A stretch of 28,147 nt of DNA, taken from contig DATMQA010000099.1 of the NCBI GenBank assembly GCA_035566895.1, positions 1-28,147 of the forward strand, read 5' to 3'. This DNA is from DATMQA01 sp035566895 (GTDB lineage Bacteria; Verrucomicrobiota; Verrucomicrobiia; Limisphaerales; UBA8199). Made by a program: the position numbers and the translations under genes. Positions 1 to 11,039 of this stretch are shown here, piece by piece; position 1 is the first letter of the stretch, and each line of letters begins with the position of its first letter. The notes beneath the pieces are model-generated. The model had not been told where the DNA came from and did no database searches. It was given only the letters and a program-made list of their open reading frames with translations.

Positions 1-482
1 TCCGTCGGATTCTCGGTGCTGACTGAACTGATTCGCAGATGGTCCTGCGGCCCATAGGTGAACGCGTAGCCATCACTGGACCCAAGGCCGGGATTCGTAA
101 GGTACCAAAACAAACCAAAATCCTGGTCGATGATGTCGTTCCAGCCGTTCAGATCCACGCCCACCGAGAATCGCCCCTTGTAGTTGACCTGGGTTCGGTA
201 ACTCGACGCCCGGCCCGGCCCGTACGTGGGATAGTATGGGTTCCCGGTAACCAGGATTCGGTAGGCAAACCCATTGGTGGGATCACGGGGAAACGTATAG
301 GTCGCTCCTACCCGCGGGTCGCCCAACAAGCCTAAATCATACTTCGTCCAGGCTGCATCGTTGCCGGAGTTGAAGTTGTCCGTTTGCGCCTCGAGACCGG
401 GCGCGAACATGATCGTGCTCATGACCGAAAGTCGAACGAGCACGCCGCGAACAGCAGAGATTTGGGGATGTAATGCATTCAT
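1..482 (-). CDS. Secreted hypothetical protein, 5' part only (runs off left edge)
   Basis: Reading the minus strand from the ATG at 482 gives 160 codons without a stop down to the window edge. The product starts MNALHPQISAVRGVLVRLSV and continues through a hydrophobic stretch ending GLEAQ, which looks like a signal peptide cut after EA. The mature part (TDNFNSGNDAAWTKYDLG, then repeated Tyr, Gly, Asp and Asn, with DLNGWNDIIDQDFG and FWYLTNPG) resembles the beta-sandwich or laminin-G-like start of exported Verrucomicrobia proteins, but no catalytic motif is visible. I chose this ATG because the next upstream ATG, at 487, hits a stop after one codon; an internal Met at codon 21 would leave too short a signal. 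No clear ribosome site. The family is not recognised; that it is coding and exported is inferred from the open frame and leader. Confidence 0.6.
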   Translation of the reverse strand, partial: MNALHPQISAVRGVLVRLSVMSTIMFAPGLEAQTDNFNSGNDAAWTKYDLGLLGDPRVGATYTFPRDPTNGFAYRILVTGNPYYPTYGPGRASSYRTQVNYKGRFSVGVDLNGWNDIIDQDFGLFWYLTNPGLGSSDGYAFTYGPQDHLRISSVSTENPT

Positions 483-1004
483 AGCATCAGGTGGATTAGT
501 AAAATTCTACAAAGTTCCAGCACTAATGTCAAGACGATTTAACAATCGTTCGAACCGGAGGGGCGCGTTGCAGGAAAGTTACTGACGGTTCTGTCAGGCT
601 GCCTGCAGTAGAGGGTTGCCGATCGTCGCCGTCGTCGCCTCGGCCTGCGCGTGGTCTCGTTCTTGCAGAACTTCTTACGAGGTGACCCGCAGGTGCGCTG
701 GACTGCCTGTCTGGCAATCGCGGAATTTAGACAACAAGCTCAATCCACGAGGACGCCTCTATTCGCTGCCTTGGGAGACCCCTGATCCCTCAGTCCGTGC
801 CACGGCGGCTATCGCGCCGGCCCGGATCGAACCCGAAAATGCTTCGACCCTTGATAAAGTGATTTCGCCCATCCGCCCGTCTCAGCGCTTCAGGCCGCCA
901 AAAGGGTGTTGTCCCAAGTCTTGGAACCCCGCGGTTTCTCAAAACCGAGTGGCACAGTCTATGCATAAAGTCTGGTGTTTGCGTGCGCGGACGCGAGTGG
1001 GGTC
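483..1004. other. Intergenic region, no gene recognised
   Basis: About 520 bases between two divergent reading frames. Open frames cross it on both strands but none has convincing coding character. A GTTCGATCC string near 825 on the minus strand resembles a tRNA T-loop, but its stem does not pair. The promoters of both flanking genes should lie here; none is clear enough to place. Confidence 0.4.
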
Positions 1005-1508
1005 ATGCCCGAAGCCAAAACCGAATCGAAGCCTCCGCATGGGCCAGACGCAGAATTCCTGCTCTGCGCTCCCGAAATATACATTTTCTGCGCCTGCCTG
1101 GAGATCGTGAACCGGGTTTGGGAAGTTGAGCGCGCACTCGATGCTGGTGAAATAGACCGAGCGCAGTTTCATACCCAGGTCGGCCCGCTCTTCTCGAAGC
1201 TTTGCGGTTTAGCCGAGGCAACTCATAGGTTCGACATCATCGTTCCCTTCACGCCGGGCATCGCTTTCTCACCCTTCTTCTGGCGCTGGTTCAACTGGTG
1301 GTATGACTACCGCCAGGGTTTGACTCCTGAGCAGCTTGAGCATTCTCACCGATTGCTGAGAGAGTCTAACCCTGCGGTGTTGGATCACAGGCCGACGGGC
1401 CATTGGCTGAGGTATCGGGAGGCCCCCCCGTTCGGATTTAGAATGTCCTCTGTCCCTACGCCACCGGCGCGCCCCGCAGGAATCGCAGACAAATCCAGTG
1501 ATCGTTAA
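1005..1508 (+). CDS. Hypothetical protein
   Basis: An open frame of 167 codons starting MPEAKTESKPPHG. The middle (residues about 18-140) has normal soluble-protein composition, with clusters such as ALDAGEIDRAQFHTQVGPLF and FFWRWFNWWYDYRQGLTPEQ, rich in aromatic residues with amphipathic helices around them. The last 20 or so residues look like read-through into non-coding sequence. An in-frame GTG at 975 could add ten residues; the ATG at 1005 is preferred because GTGGGG lies just before it. I do not recognise the family and see no catalytic or metal-binding motif. It is monocistronic, facing the convergent erpA-like gene with a shared hairpin between them. It could be a recent orphan or a remnant. 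Confidence 0.45.
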   Translation: MPEAKTESKPPHGPDAEFLLCAPEIYIFCACLEIVNRVWEVERALDAGEIDRAQFHTQVGPLFSKLCGLAEATHRFDIIVPFTPGIAFSPFFWRWFNWWYDYRQGLTPEQLEHSHRLLRESNPAVLDHRPTGHWLRYREAPPFGFRMSSVPTPPARPAGIADKSSDR

Positions 1509-1629
1509 GGCCCGGGTCCAGCGGAAGGCGCTGGCGATGGCGGTGAGGAACAACAAGACGGAGCAGCGGTTCTCAGGGCTGAAAACTGGCCCAACCTCGA
1601 AAAACCCCTGATTTTCTGGGCTTTTAGTG

Positions 1630-1665
1630 AAAAAGCCGTTCCGCATCACACGGAACGGCGTTTTT
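1630..1665. terminator. Bidirectional intrinsic terminator
   Basis: A perfect 9-bp stem (GCCGTTCCG at 1635-1643 with CGGAACGGC at 1651-1659) encloses a 7-base loop. There is an A-run on the left (1630-1634) and TTTTT on the right (1661-1665), so it can end transcripts from both sides. It lies about 25 bp after the stop of the minus-strand Fe-S carrier gene and about 120 bp after the plus-strand ORF. Confidence 0.8.
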
Positions 1666-1688
1666 CAGCCAGGCTTTTAGAACTTCGC

Positions 1689-2036
1689 CTAGGCCGTAAA
1701 GGACTTGCCGCAGCCGCAGGTCTGGCGCGCTTGCGGGTTGGTGATTTTGAACCCGCCCCCAGTCAGGCTGTCGCTAAAATCCACCACCGCACCCCGAAGG
1801 TATTGGGCGCTGAAAGGGTCCACCAGGACCGAGACGCCATCCACTTCAGCCGCCACGTCGTCGGGGCGGCGCTCATCGAAAACCATGGAGTACTGCATAC
1901 CCGAGCAACCGCCTTGCTCGATATACACCCGCAAGGTCTTGCCGGCGTTCTCGGGCTTGTTCAAGAGCGACTTAACTTCGCCCGCAGCACCTGGGGTGAG
2001 ACTGACGATCGGCTCGGTTGCAGAATTAACTTCCAT
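1689..2036 (-). CDS. erpA: A-type iron-sulfur carrier protein (ErpA/IscA/HesB family)
   Basis: A 115-residue protein that is HesB/IscA-like along its whole length. It receives Fe-S clusters from scaffolds such as IscU or SufB and passes them to apo-enzymes in the cytoplasm. The three conserved cluster cysteines are present: Cys44 in GGCSGMQY, and Cys107 and Cys109 in the C-terminal TCGCGKSF. The middle (VLVDPFSAQYLRGAVVDFSD, then GGFKITNP) is closest to ErpA among the family members I know, so the symbol erpA is offered, but IscA or SufA cannot be excluded from one sequence. Length is normal. It has its own strong promoter just upstream with a very short leader, and an intrinsic terminator downstream, so it probably forms its own unit although it follows the TPR gene on the same strand. 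No isc or suf genes are nearby. Confidence 0.93.
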   Translation of the reverse strand: MEVNSATEPIVSLTPGAAGEVKSLLNKPENAGKTLRVYIEQGGCSGMQYSMVFDERRPDDVAAEVDGVSVLVDPFSAQYLRGAVVDFSDSLTGGGFKITNPQARQTCGCGKSFTA

Positions 2037-2051
2037 ACTCGGTTCCCAACC

Positions 2052-2080
2052 AAATTAAGCCGGGCGAGGGCGGCTGTCAA
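2052..2080 (-). promoter_or_regulatory. Sigma-70 type promoter of the Fe-S carrier gene
   Basis: On the minus strand, TTGACA (2075-2080), a 17-base spacer and TAATTT (2052-2057) match the vegetative promoter consensus 6/6 and 4/6. Transcription would start near 2045, only about 9 bases before the ATG at 2036, giving an almost leaderless message. This fits the lack of a Shine-Dalgarno site. Confidence 0.65.
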
Positions 2081-2101
2081 ATTGACTGCGTTCACGCACG
2101 T

Positions 2102-4867
2102 TCACGGGTGCTCGGATTTTTGGTTGAGGGAGAGGCTCTGCTCTTTGGCGCGAGCGCTTTGCTCCTGGCATTTCTGGATGCTCTTTTGGAATTTCGCCTG
2201 CATGGACGGAAGCAACTTGGCCAATTCACGATTGATGCCGATGGCCTGGTCCCATTCCTGCAGGGTCTCGGCCAGCGAAGCGGCTTCTAAACCGGCTTTC
2301 AAAGTCCAGAATTGCTCGGCGGTTTCCCCTGCGCGGAGAATGTTTTGCGGGTAGAAGACGTCCAGACAACGGTCAAGCGCCTGGCGGAGGAGGGCGGTCT
2401 GCTCGTCACCGGTTGTTTCTTCGGCCTGTTTTTTGAGGACGGCGGCCTGGCCGATTTTGGCGGCGCTGCGGGCGGCGATATCGGCCAACGGGGAATCGAT
2501 TACGCTCCTGTAGGCCAGGGCCGCCAGGTCGTACTGATGCATCTGGAGACAACAATCAGCGCGCCGGCCGGCGGCCAGGGGGGCCAGGCGGTTGGTAGGA
2601 TACGCTTCAATGGCCTGGAATTCTTTAACAGCCGCCTGGAGATTGGCCAGCCGGTTGGTGACGTCGTCCACGCTCGTCAAGGTATCGCCAAAGGCGAACA
2701 TGGCCTCGAGGCGCAAGTCAGTGGGGCAGTTGGTGTCGTCGGCCAGTTTGCCGAAGTGATCTTTGGCGTCGTCCCAACCATAGCGCGCGTAAGCGGCGCG
2801 GCCAGCCATCATCCTGGCCCGGTAAGCTAGGTCTGAGGGCGGCTTGTCTTGAAACAGGCTTTTGTAATTTATTTCTGCCTCCCTCCATTTGCTCGAGCCG
2901 TAGTAAAAATCCGCAATGGCCCACCGCGCTAACGGCGTCAGCTCATTAGTGGGGTACTGGGCGACGAAATTGGTGAAGCTGGAGAGGGCGTTGGTTTCTC
3001 GGCCGGCGAGGAGGTTCGCCCGCGCGCGATAATACTCGGCGCTGGCGCGGGCGGCGTGATTGGTAAAAGTGGTCACCCACCGGTCGTACAGTTCGATGGC
3101 GTTAGTCCATTGGCCCTGTTGCTCGTAAGTGCCAGCGATGGCCAGTTCCAGCTCGGCGCGCAGGGGCGCTTCCGGCATTTCTTTGAGGAACTTCGAAAAG
3201 ATTTCGCGCGCCTGGTCAGGGTTTTGTCGCCCGACTTCCTGCCCGGTGAGCAGGACGGCGCGGTCAGTGTAAAAGCCATTGGGAAATGAGGCGCGGATTT
3301 TAGTCAGCGCATCGGTTGCGGCGACCAGATTGCTGCGGGCCAGCGCGGAGCGGACCTTTTGGTAGAGCGCAGGTTCGAGGAGGTTGGCTTTGACCTCGTC
3401 CATCCCGCCAAATTTGTCAACGACCGCAGAATAATTGGCCAGCGCGGCGGTAAAATTGGTCTGTCTGAATTGGGCGTCGGCGAGCTTAAGGTAAGCCGTG
3501 GCCTGGTCCAGGGCGGTAGTGGCATCAACTGGTGCGGGCAAGCGCTGAACGGCGTTGGAGAAAGCGGCCTGGCTTTCCAACAACCCGCTTTGCACAGCGG
3601 CCATCAGTTCCTGGCGGTGTGCGGGCGGAGAGGCATCGGCTTGTCTTTCCAACAACTCGATCTGCAGCCAGTAACACCAGCCCAGGTCCAATTGTCCTTT
3701 CCCGAAGAAAGGACTCTGCGGGAACCTGGTGGTCATGGCTTTGAAGGCGGAGAGAGCTTGTTCGAGATAGTTGGTGCCAGTCAGGGGATTGGTGGCTGAG
3801 TTAAGCATCCCAGGCGTGGCCAGGCCGGCCAGGTGCTGACGCAAGCGCAATTCCCCGAGAGCCAACCAGGCGAGATCGGGTTTCGAGGCGTTGGTCATTT
3901 GCAAATAGGCCTCGAGAGTTTGAGCGGCCTCCGGAATTCGGTTTAGCGCGAGCGATAGTTCGGCGATTTTGAGCAGCGCTTGGCCCTGGGATTCGGCCGG
4001 AAAACCGCCGGCCAAATTATTGGTGTAAGCCGCGATGGCATCATCGCGACGTCCGAGCCGTTCGAAAAGGCCGGCCTGAAAAGCAAAGCTGTCGGCTTGA
4101 AGTTTGGGCTGGCCGGCTTTGGCGGCCAACGCCAGTAAATTGGTCGTGTTGCGAAGGGATTCTTCCGCGCGGTTATCGGCCGACTGGATAGCGCAGAGCA
4201 AATACTGGCGCTGCCAATCATCGGCTGGAGCCAAAGCCAGATTCGCGAGCGGCTCCAAAGCGCGTTCGGCGGGCAGATAACTCCGCGTAGCCAAAAGCGC
4301 CTTGGCCAGGAGAAAGTAGCCGTCCACAATGTACTGGCTGGCCGCATTGGTCCGGGCTGCGCTTTGGAAGACGCCGTTGGTCTGGCCCAGTAAGGCGATC
4401 ACCTCCGGCCATTGGCCAAGCTGCGAACGCGCGGCGGCTTCCCGCACGCTTGCCTCGAGACGCCGCGTCGAGCCGGGGAACTCCTTTTCTAATTTCGCGA
4501 AAGCCTCCGCCGCCAGACGCACCTCGCCTTTTTGAAACCGAGCTTCGGCGAGAAAAAAGAGGTATTCATCTGCCAGGCTGCCGGCCTGAACCAGGTGGGC
4601 GGAGAGCAACTCGATGGCGCCGGGGTAGTTCGCGCGTTTAAGCCGGGCCTCCGCCTGGTACAAAAACGCTTTGGGCAGGTCCGGAGAATTTGTATAAATT
4701 TGCGCAAACTCGGCAAACTGCGATTCAGCCCGGTCCCAGGCCGCGCCGCTAAAGGCGCTCTCGGCCGCCTCGAAGGCGTTTTTTTCGGGCGGATTCGCCG
4801 CCGACGCCGGCAGGGCCGCTAACGTCAGCAGCGCGAATACTAATACCTTTTGGAGCACGCGGGCCAT
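2102..4867 (-). CDS. Large exported tetratricopeptide-repeat protein
   Basis: A 921-residue protein with a clear signal peptide (residues 1-23, hydrophobic core VLVFALLTLAALPASA, cut before ANP). The rest is almost entirely pairs of helices of TPR type: repeated units of about 34-40 residues such as AESQFAEFAQIYTNSPDLPKA, AAEAFAKLEKEFPGS, AIELYDRWVTTFTNHAARAS and ALSSFTNFVAQYPTNEL. The spacing is that of YbgF/BamD-like outer-membrane-lipoprotein TPRs that read 'tracking or queue' motifs with a P near the repeat end. No enzyme domain and no lipobox are visible. It most likely acts as a periplasmic scaffold for protein-protein contacts; partner unknown. The C-terminus (from about 890) becomes a polar coiled helix rich in Gln, Lys and Glu. 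It lies 115 bp after the YchF-like gene and 65 bp before the Fe-S carrier gene. Start chosen because it gives the signal peptide. Confidence 0.85.
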   Translation of the reverse strand: MARVLQKVLVFALLTLAALPASAANPPEKNAFEAAESAFSGAAWDRAESQFAEFAQIYTNSPDLPKAFLYQAEARLKRANYPGAIELLSAHLVQAGSLADEYLFFLAEARFQKGEVRLAAEAFAKLEKEFPGSTRRLEASVREAAARSQLGQWPEVIALLGQTNGVFQSAARTNAASQYIVDGYFLLAKALLATRSYLPAERALEPLANLALAPADDWQRQYLLCAIQSADNRAEESLRNTTNLLALAAKAGQPKLQADSFAFQAGLFERLGRRDDAIAAYTNNLAGGFPAESQGQALLKIAELSLALNRIPEAAQTLEAYLQMTNASKPDLAWLALGELRLRQHLAGLATPGMLNSATNPLTGTNYLEQALSAFKAMTTRFPQSPFFGKGQLDLGWCYWLQIELLERQADASPPAHRQELMAAVQSGLLESQAAFSNAVQRLPAPVDATTALDQATAYLKLADAQFRQTNFTAALANYSAVVDKFGGMDEVKANLLEPALYQKVRSALARSNLVAATDALTKIRASFPNGFYTDRAVLLTGQEVGRQNPDQAREIFSKFLKEMPEAPLRAELELAIAGTYEQQGQWTNAIELYDRWVTTFTNHAARASAEYYRARANLLAGRETNALSSFTNFVAQYPTNELTPLARWAIADFYYGSSKWREAEINYKSLFQDKPPSDLAYRARMMAGRAAYARYGWDDAKDHFGKLADDTNCPTDLRLEAMFAFGDTLTSVDDVTNRLANLQAAVKEFQAIEAYPTNRLAPLAAGRRADCCLQMHQYDLAALAYRSVIDSPLADIAARSAAKIGQAAVLKKQAEETTGDEQTALLRQALDRCLDVFYPQNILRAGETAEQFWTLKAGLEAASLAETLQEWDQAIGINRELAKLLPSMQAKFQKSIQKCQEQSARAKEQSLSLNQKSEHP

Positions 4868-4982
4868 CCGAGCTTTAGTCTATGCCAGAGGACGAACGGA
4901 AGAAAGGATGAATTGTTGGGACGGGCGCACTCCGGGCCGGTTTTCGCCGAGGGATTACTTGTGGGCGGGCGGGGTTCAAACG

Positions 4983-5684
4983 CTATTTGTTGAATCGGAA
5001 ATTGGTCAGGTCGTAGTCCTGGACGACGTATTGTTTGGTTTCGAGCCGTTGCTTGCCGGCGCGTTTGGCCTGGGTTTCGCCACCCCCGGCTATGAAATCG
5101 GCAAAGCTGATAATCTCGGCGCGGATAAAGCCCTTTTGCATGTCTGTGTGGATCGTGCCGGCGGCTTCCCAGGCGGTGGTCCCGCTGCGAATCGGCCAGG
5201 CCCGGTTTTCTTTGCCGCCGACCGTCAGAAAGCAGATGTAGCCGGCTTCGGCGAATGCGCGCAAGAGAAGGGCGTCGGGATTTTGGAGTTCCTCAGCGGC
5301 GGCGACGGTAACCGGCTTGGCGGTGAAAAAGTTATGGGCGGCGACGGCCTGGAGGTCCTCTGGTGCCAAACCCGAATTGAAAAGGAACTTCTCGCTTTCG
5401 AGGAGGGTCTGGATTTTTTCCAGGGCAGCGCGCTCTGGAGGCAGCGGGTCGCGGCCCAGGCGGGTTTCGACAAACTCCAGATCTTTAAGGAGGAGATCGG
5501 CTTTACTATCTGTCGTGGCTAAAATCGAGTCGGCGTCGAGCAACTCGTCCTCGCCGATGACATCAATTTGGGCCTGAGCTTTCTTATCGGCTTCGACCAA
5601 TTGGTGGGCCTGGTCGAGCCGCGGGTCTTTGAGGTTGTGCTTGCCGAGTTTGATTTCGGAAATGCCGAAGAGTGCGAGTTTCAT
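4983..5684 (-). CDS. YchF-related protein (DUF933/TGS) lacking the GTPase core
   Basis: The C-terminal 85 residues of this 233-residue protein match the TGS/DUF933 domain of the ribosome-associated ATPase YchF: KENRAWPIRSGTTAWEAAGT, IHTDMQKGFIRAEIISFADF and KQYVVQDYDLTNFRFNK are near-canonical. The middle (LLKDLEFVETRL, LPPERAALEKI, EKFLFNSG) matches the YchF helical hairpin. The N-terminus starts MKLALFGI like YchF, but the P-loop is replaced by EIKLGKHNL with no GKS/T, and after DPRLDQAHQLVEADKKAQ the remaining GTPase motifs (including the usual DIAGLVKGA block) are absent. YchF is about 363 residues, so roughly 130 are missing with the frame intact. I start at 5684 because that Met matches YchF; the longer frame from 5747 would run 46 bases into the vapC-like gene. 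It follows that gene by 17 bp. Probably a nucleotide-independent ribosome or redox-related paralogue; function unknown. Confidence 0.8.
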   Translation of the reverse strand: MKLALFGISEIKLGKHNLKDPRLDQAHQLVEADKKAQAQIDVIGEDELLDADSILATTDSKADLLLKDLEFVETRLGRDPLPPERAALEKIQTLLESEKFLFNSGLAPEDLQAVAAHNFFTAKPVTVAAAEELQNPDALLLRAFAEAGYICFLTVGGKENRAWPIRSGTTAWEAAGTIHTDMQKGFIRAEIISFADFIAGGGETQAKRAGKQRLETKQYVVQDYDLTNFRFNK

Positions 5685-5701
5685 TCTGAAAAATTGGTTG
5701 T

Positions 5702-6139
5702 CTAATCTTCTGCCGGCAAGCGCTCGGGTACCAGTGTGAGACCGCACGCCCTGGCAAATCGGCGCTGGCGCGTGCGGGAATCGAAGCTCAGAAAGTGAGT
5801 TGCCCCGGACTGGACCGCGGCCAATACATGCAAACCGTCGAGTAAATCAGGGCGGGCATCTTTGCCGTGCTGGACGATTCGAGATTCCATTCCCGCCAGG
5901 AGTTCGTCCCACTGCACGGGCAATAGGACCGCGCTGCCCGACTCTTCGTCCTCCAAGAATTGCTTCCAACCATCCTGGCGGGAGGTTTCCCATAGGGAGC
6001 CAAGCCGAAATTCCAGGCGGACCAACGTCGAGTATCCAAACTTGCCCGCCAACTTCTTCCGCAACCTTGAGGCTGCGGACTCAAACTTTCCCCCGGGATA
6101 GTAGAGGCTGCCGAGAAAACTGCTATCGGCGAAAATCAT
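5702..6139 (-). CDS. PIN-domain ribonuclease toxin, VapC-like
   Basis: A 145-residue PIN domain. The start MIFADSSFLGSLYYP gives the first catalytic Asp (Asp5). The remaining acidic residues of the family fit Glu43 in LVRLEFRLG, Asp98/Asp101 in RPDLLDGLHVLAA, and Asp120 in THFLSFDSRTRQ. These four coordinate Mg2+ for RNA cleavage in VapC toxins (family knowledge). The start overlaps the stop of the small upstream gene by four bases (ATGA, 6136-6139), the usual coupling of vapB and vapC. All catalytic acids are present, so it looks functional. Target RNA cannot be predicted. The next gene, the YchF-like one, starts 17 bp after it and may be co-transcribed. Confidence 0.87.
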   Translation of the reverse strand: MIFADSSFLGSLYYPGGKFESAASRLRKKLAGKFGYSTLVRLEFRLGSLWETSRQDGWKQFLEDEESGSAVLLPVQWDELLAGMESRIVQHGKDARPDLLDGLHVLAAVQSGATHFLSFDSRTRQRRFARACGLTLVPERLPAED

Positions 6140-6375
6140 AATCGCCGGGACCGGAGCTTCATCACGGGATTCTTATCGGCCCCGCGCGCCAAGGCTTGCA
6201 GATCGGCTTCCAAGCTGCCCAAATCGGGCAACTCATCGTCCGTGTGGTGCGGAACGATTTTGAAGAGAGGGCGTCCACCGCTTCTGACCAGGATCTCTTC
6301 ACCGCGCGCGGTGCGAATCTTCGCCTCCTGGCAAGTATCCCGAACCAACTCCGTCACGGTCATTGTCGTTATCAT
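6136..6375 (-). CDS. Antitoxin of the VapBC-like pair
   Basis: A 79-residue protein from the ATG at 6375: MITTMTVTELVRDTCQEAKI, then TARGEEILVRSGGRPLFKIV. This is the Phd/YefM or VapB-like pattern of a short N-terminal DNA-binding fold (residues 1-45) followed by an acidic, probably disordered tail (HHTDDELPDLGSLEADLQAL) that would wrap the toxin. A frame from 6561 exists, but its extra 62 residues are Arg/Pro-rich and overlap uvrA, so they are non-coding. A second Met at 6363 is possible. It is translationally coupled to the PIN toxin by a four-base overlap. A perfect 10-bp palindrome lies 6 bases before the start and may be its operator. Confidence 0.82.
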   Translation of the reverse strand: MITTMTVTELVRDTCQEAKIRTARGEEILVRSGGRPLFKIVPHHTDDELPDLGSLEADLQALARGADKNPVMKLRSRRL

Positions 6376-6381
6376 GGAGCA

Positions 6382-6391
6382 ATCATATGAT
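6382..6391. promoter_or_regulatory. Palindrome upstream of the toxin-antitoxin pair, possible operator
   Basis: ATCATATGAT is a perfect 10-bp palindrome 6 bases upstream of the antitoxin start, in the 59-bp gap after uvrA. Antitoxins of this type normally repress their own operon through such sites. It is short enough to occur by chance. Confidence 0.4.
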
Positions 6392-6434
6392 AAGGTCGTT
6401 CCGAGGTCAATGCTGACCCAAAGGCCGACGCCGC

Positions 6435-9686
<3,252 letters not shown>

Positions 9687-9769
9687 GGGCCCGAATTTCG
9701 CGATTTAACTAATCGGTAAATTTAGTGGAAAATCGGAAGGAAGCCAAGGGGAACGTGCCTGGGCTTTTA

Positions 9770-9799
9770 CTGGTGGGCGCATCCCGCTACTACCACCAG
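9770..9799. repeat. Short inverted repeat upstream of uvrA
   Basis: CTGGTGG (9770-9776) and CCACCAG (9793-9799) form a 7-bp stem directly before the larger 30-base inverted repeat. It is the left part of a repeat cluster filling the region before uvrA. Confidence 0.5.
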
Positions 9800-9800
9800 G

Positions 9801-9912
9801 CCGGAGCGCGGACATTCCTGTCCGCAGCAACTTCCAAACGCCAGCGTCGCTCGGATTCGTTGCCAATCTCGCCCGGAACACGTTGCTCCGGACAGGAATG
9901 TCCGCGCTCCGG
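9801..9912. repeat. Dispersed inverted-repeat element, copy A
   Basis: Two 30-base arms (9801-9830 and 9883-9912, beginning CCGGAGCGCGGACATTCCTG) are inverted complements with one mismatch, around a 52-base centre. A second element with the same arms but a different centre is at 24619-24732. This is the design of a REP/MITE-like family. No transposase is present in the window. Confidence 0.85.
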
Positions 9913-9949
9913 CTGCGGGCTTGAGACTGGCTTTCGCGCGCGGGCTTCA

Positions 9950-9998
9950 GACGCCAAAGGCGTCCTTCATACCAGGAGCCCAGGGCAAGCGCCCTGGG
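9950..9998. repeat. Pair of hairpins beside copy A
   Basis: Two perfect hairpins in a row: GACGCC/GGCGTC (9950-9964, loop AAA) and CCCAGGGC/GCCCTGGG (9979-9998, loop AAGC). The twin-hairpin layout resembles the inner part of the uvrA inserts. The short open frames here are best explained by the repeats. Confidence 0.6.
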
Positions 9999-10109
9999 TT
10001 CATGACCCAAACCCTCTATAGCGCTGAAGGCGCGACTCATCCTTCATCAGGTCACGCGCCCAGCGAACGAGTTGGTTCAATCTCAAACGTATAATGGTGA
10101 CCCACTAAC

Positions 10110-10335
10110 AGCGGTGCCACCCTCGACTTCGCCACCGAGCGGGGTATCCTCCTCAGCGGCATGGAGCCCCTGCAATCACCCGACAGCCTCCACCTTGACG
10201 CCGCGCAAGGCTGGCTGGGATTGGGCAATCATGTCGAGGCCAATGCTGAATTGGAAAAAATCTCACCGGGGCACAAGCGGCATGCAGAGGTCCTGAAAGT
10301 AAAGTTGGAGATTTGCTCCACCCCCGGTCGATGGA
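10110..10335 (+). pseudogene. Truncated copy of the TPR gene at 11591
   Basis: This stretch repeats 11540-11765 at roughly 94% identity by eye, including about 50 bases before the start codon and codons 1 to about 57 of the TPR protein (MEPLQSPDSLHLDAAQGWLG). It diverges abruptly after EICS, and the frame ends at 10370 in unrelated sequence. Most differences inside the coding part are at third positions, with a few replacements (K to E, P to S, W to L). The intact paralogue lies 1.2 kb downstream with HU between them, so this is a partial duplication that lost its 3' part. Confidence 0.8.
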
Positions 10336-10476
10336 CGCTCATTAAAGCGTCGTCTTGCCTTGCAACTTAGCTTTTCGCCAACGGGTTTTGGCAGCGAGGG
10401 AAAGGGCATCCCTCCCGGCAGCAGACACCTGGTGATTTCATTTCGAGTTCTCGCCTTTACTGCGCCATCACGAATG

Positions 10477-10503
10477 AAAAGGCGGAGGAAACCCTCCTCC
10501 GCC
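10477..10503 (-). terminator. Intrinsic terminator of the HU gene
   Basis: A perfect 8-bp stem (GGCGGAGG at 10481-10488 with CCTCCGCC at 10496-10503) with a 7-base loop is followed on the minus strand by TTTT, 35 bp after the HU stop. The T-run is short. Confidence 0.65.
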
Positions 10504-10537
10504 CCCAACCGCACCAAATCTCTCCACCACTCCGGGA

Positions 10538-10831
10538 CTAATTACCCAAAATCGCGTCTTTGGCTGCCTTCGCCACGCGGAACTTGACCACGCGCCTCGC
10601 GGGGACTTTGATCGTCTGACCCTTCTTGGGACCAAACTGCATCGTCATCGTGCGCGCAGCGCGGTTGACTAACACCAACTTGCCCACGCCAGGGAAGGTA
10701 AAGGTGTTCCTGGCGTTCTTGTAGGCCAGTCCGGCCAATGCATCCATACATTGGGTGGACTGCTTCTTTGTGATTCCGACTGTTTCCGCAACCGAGGTTG
10801 CGATTTGTGATTTCGTTAATGCTTTTGCCAT
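10538..10831 (-). CDS. HU/IHF family DNA-binding protein
   Basis: A 97-residue member of the bacterial histone-like HU/IHF family, which binds and bends DNA as a dimer in the nucleoid. It shows the N-terminal helices (MAKALTKSQIATSVAETVGI, with KKQSTQCMDALAGLAYK) and the beta-arm region (TFPGVGKLVLVNRAARTMTM). The usual GRNP at the arm tip is replaced by FGPKKGQTIKVPARRVVKF, a variant I have seen in Verrucomicrobia and Planctomycetes. Length is right for a stand-alone HU. It lies alone between the truncated and complete TPR copies, on the opposite strand, and has a terminator. It could be read as HU or IHF-like; sequence alone does not decide. Confidence 0.9.
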   Translation of the reverse strand: MAKALTKSQIATSVAETVGITKKQSTQCMDALAGLAYKNARNTFTFPGVGKLVLVNRAARTMTMQFGPKKGQTIKVPARRVVKFRVAKAAKDAILGN

Positions 10832-11039
10832 ATAGTGGGACGATAGGTAAACGCAGACCCGAGCTGGTGCAAGGCTAAACGCTCAACATTTAAGAACCTG
10901 GGGGATTTCCCCGACTACGACCAAAGTCGTGACTGTGTTATAAACTAGTCGGTCGGACCGGGTCGGCGCGATTGCACTTAGTTCCTCCAGCAATCTCCGT
11001 CGAACCGGTCTGCTTTTTGTTTGTTTGAACTTGTCACAA
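10832..11039. other. HU upstream region with small hairpins
   Basis: No gene is visible. GGGG-ATTT-CCCC (10904-10915) and ACGAC-CAAA-GTCGT (10917-10930) form two consecutive hairpins. The HU promoter should lie here, but no clear -35/-10 pair can be placed. Confidence 0.4.

Noticed and set aside
800..850. Possible tRNA T-loop (GGTTCGATCC-like) on the minus strand
   Set aside because: The required 5-bp T-stem does not pair, and no acceptor or anticodon arms are present.
9705..10040. Open frames over the repeats before uvrA
   Set aside because: Both strands are open because of GC-rich inverted repeats; peptides look like repeat translation only.
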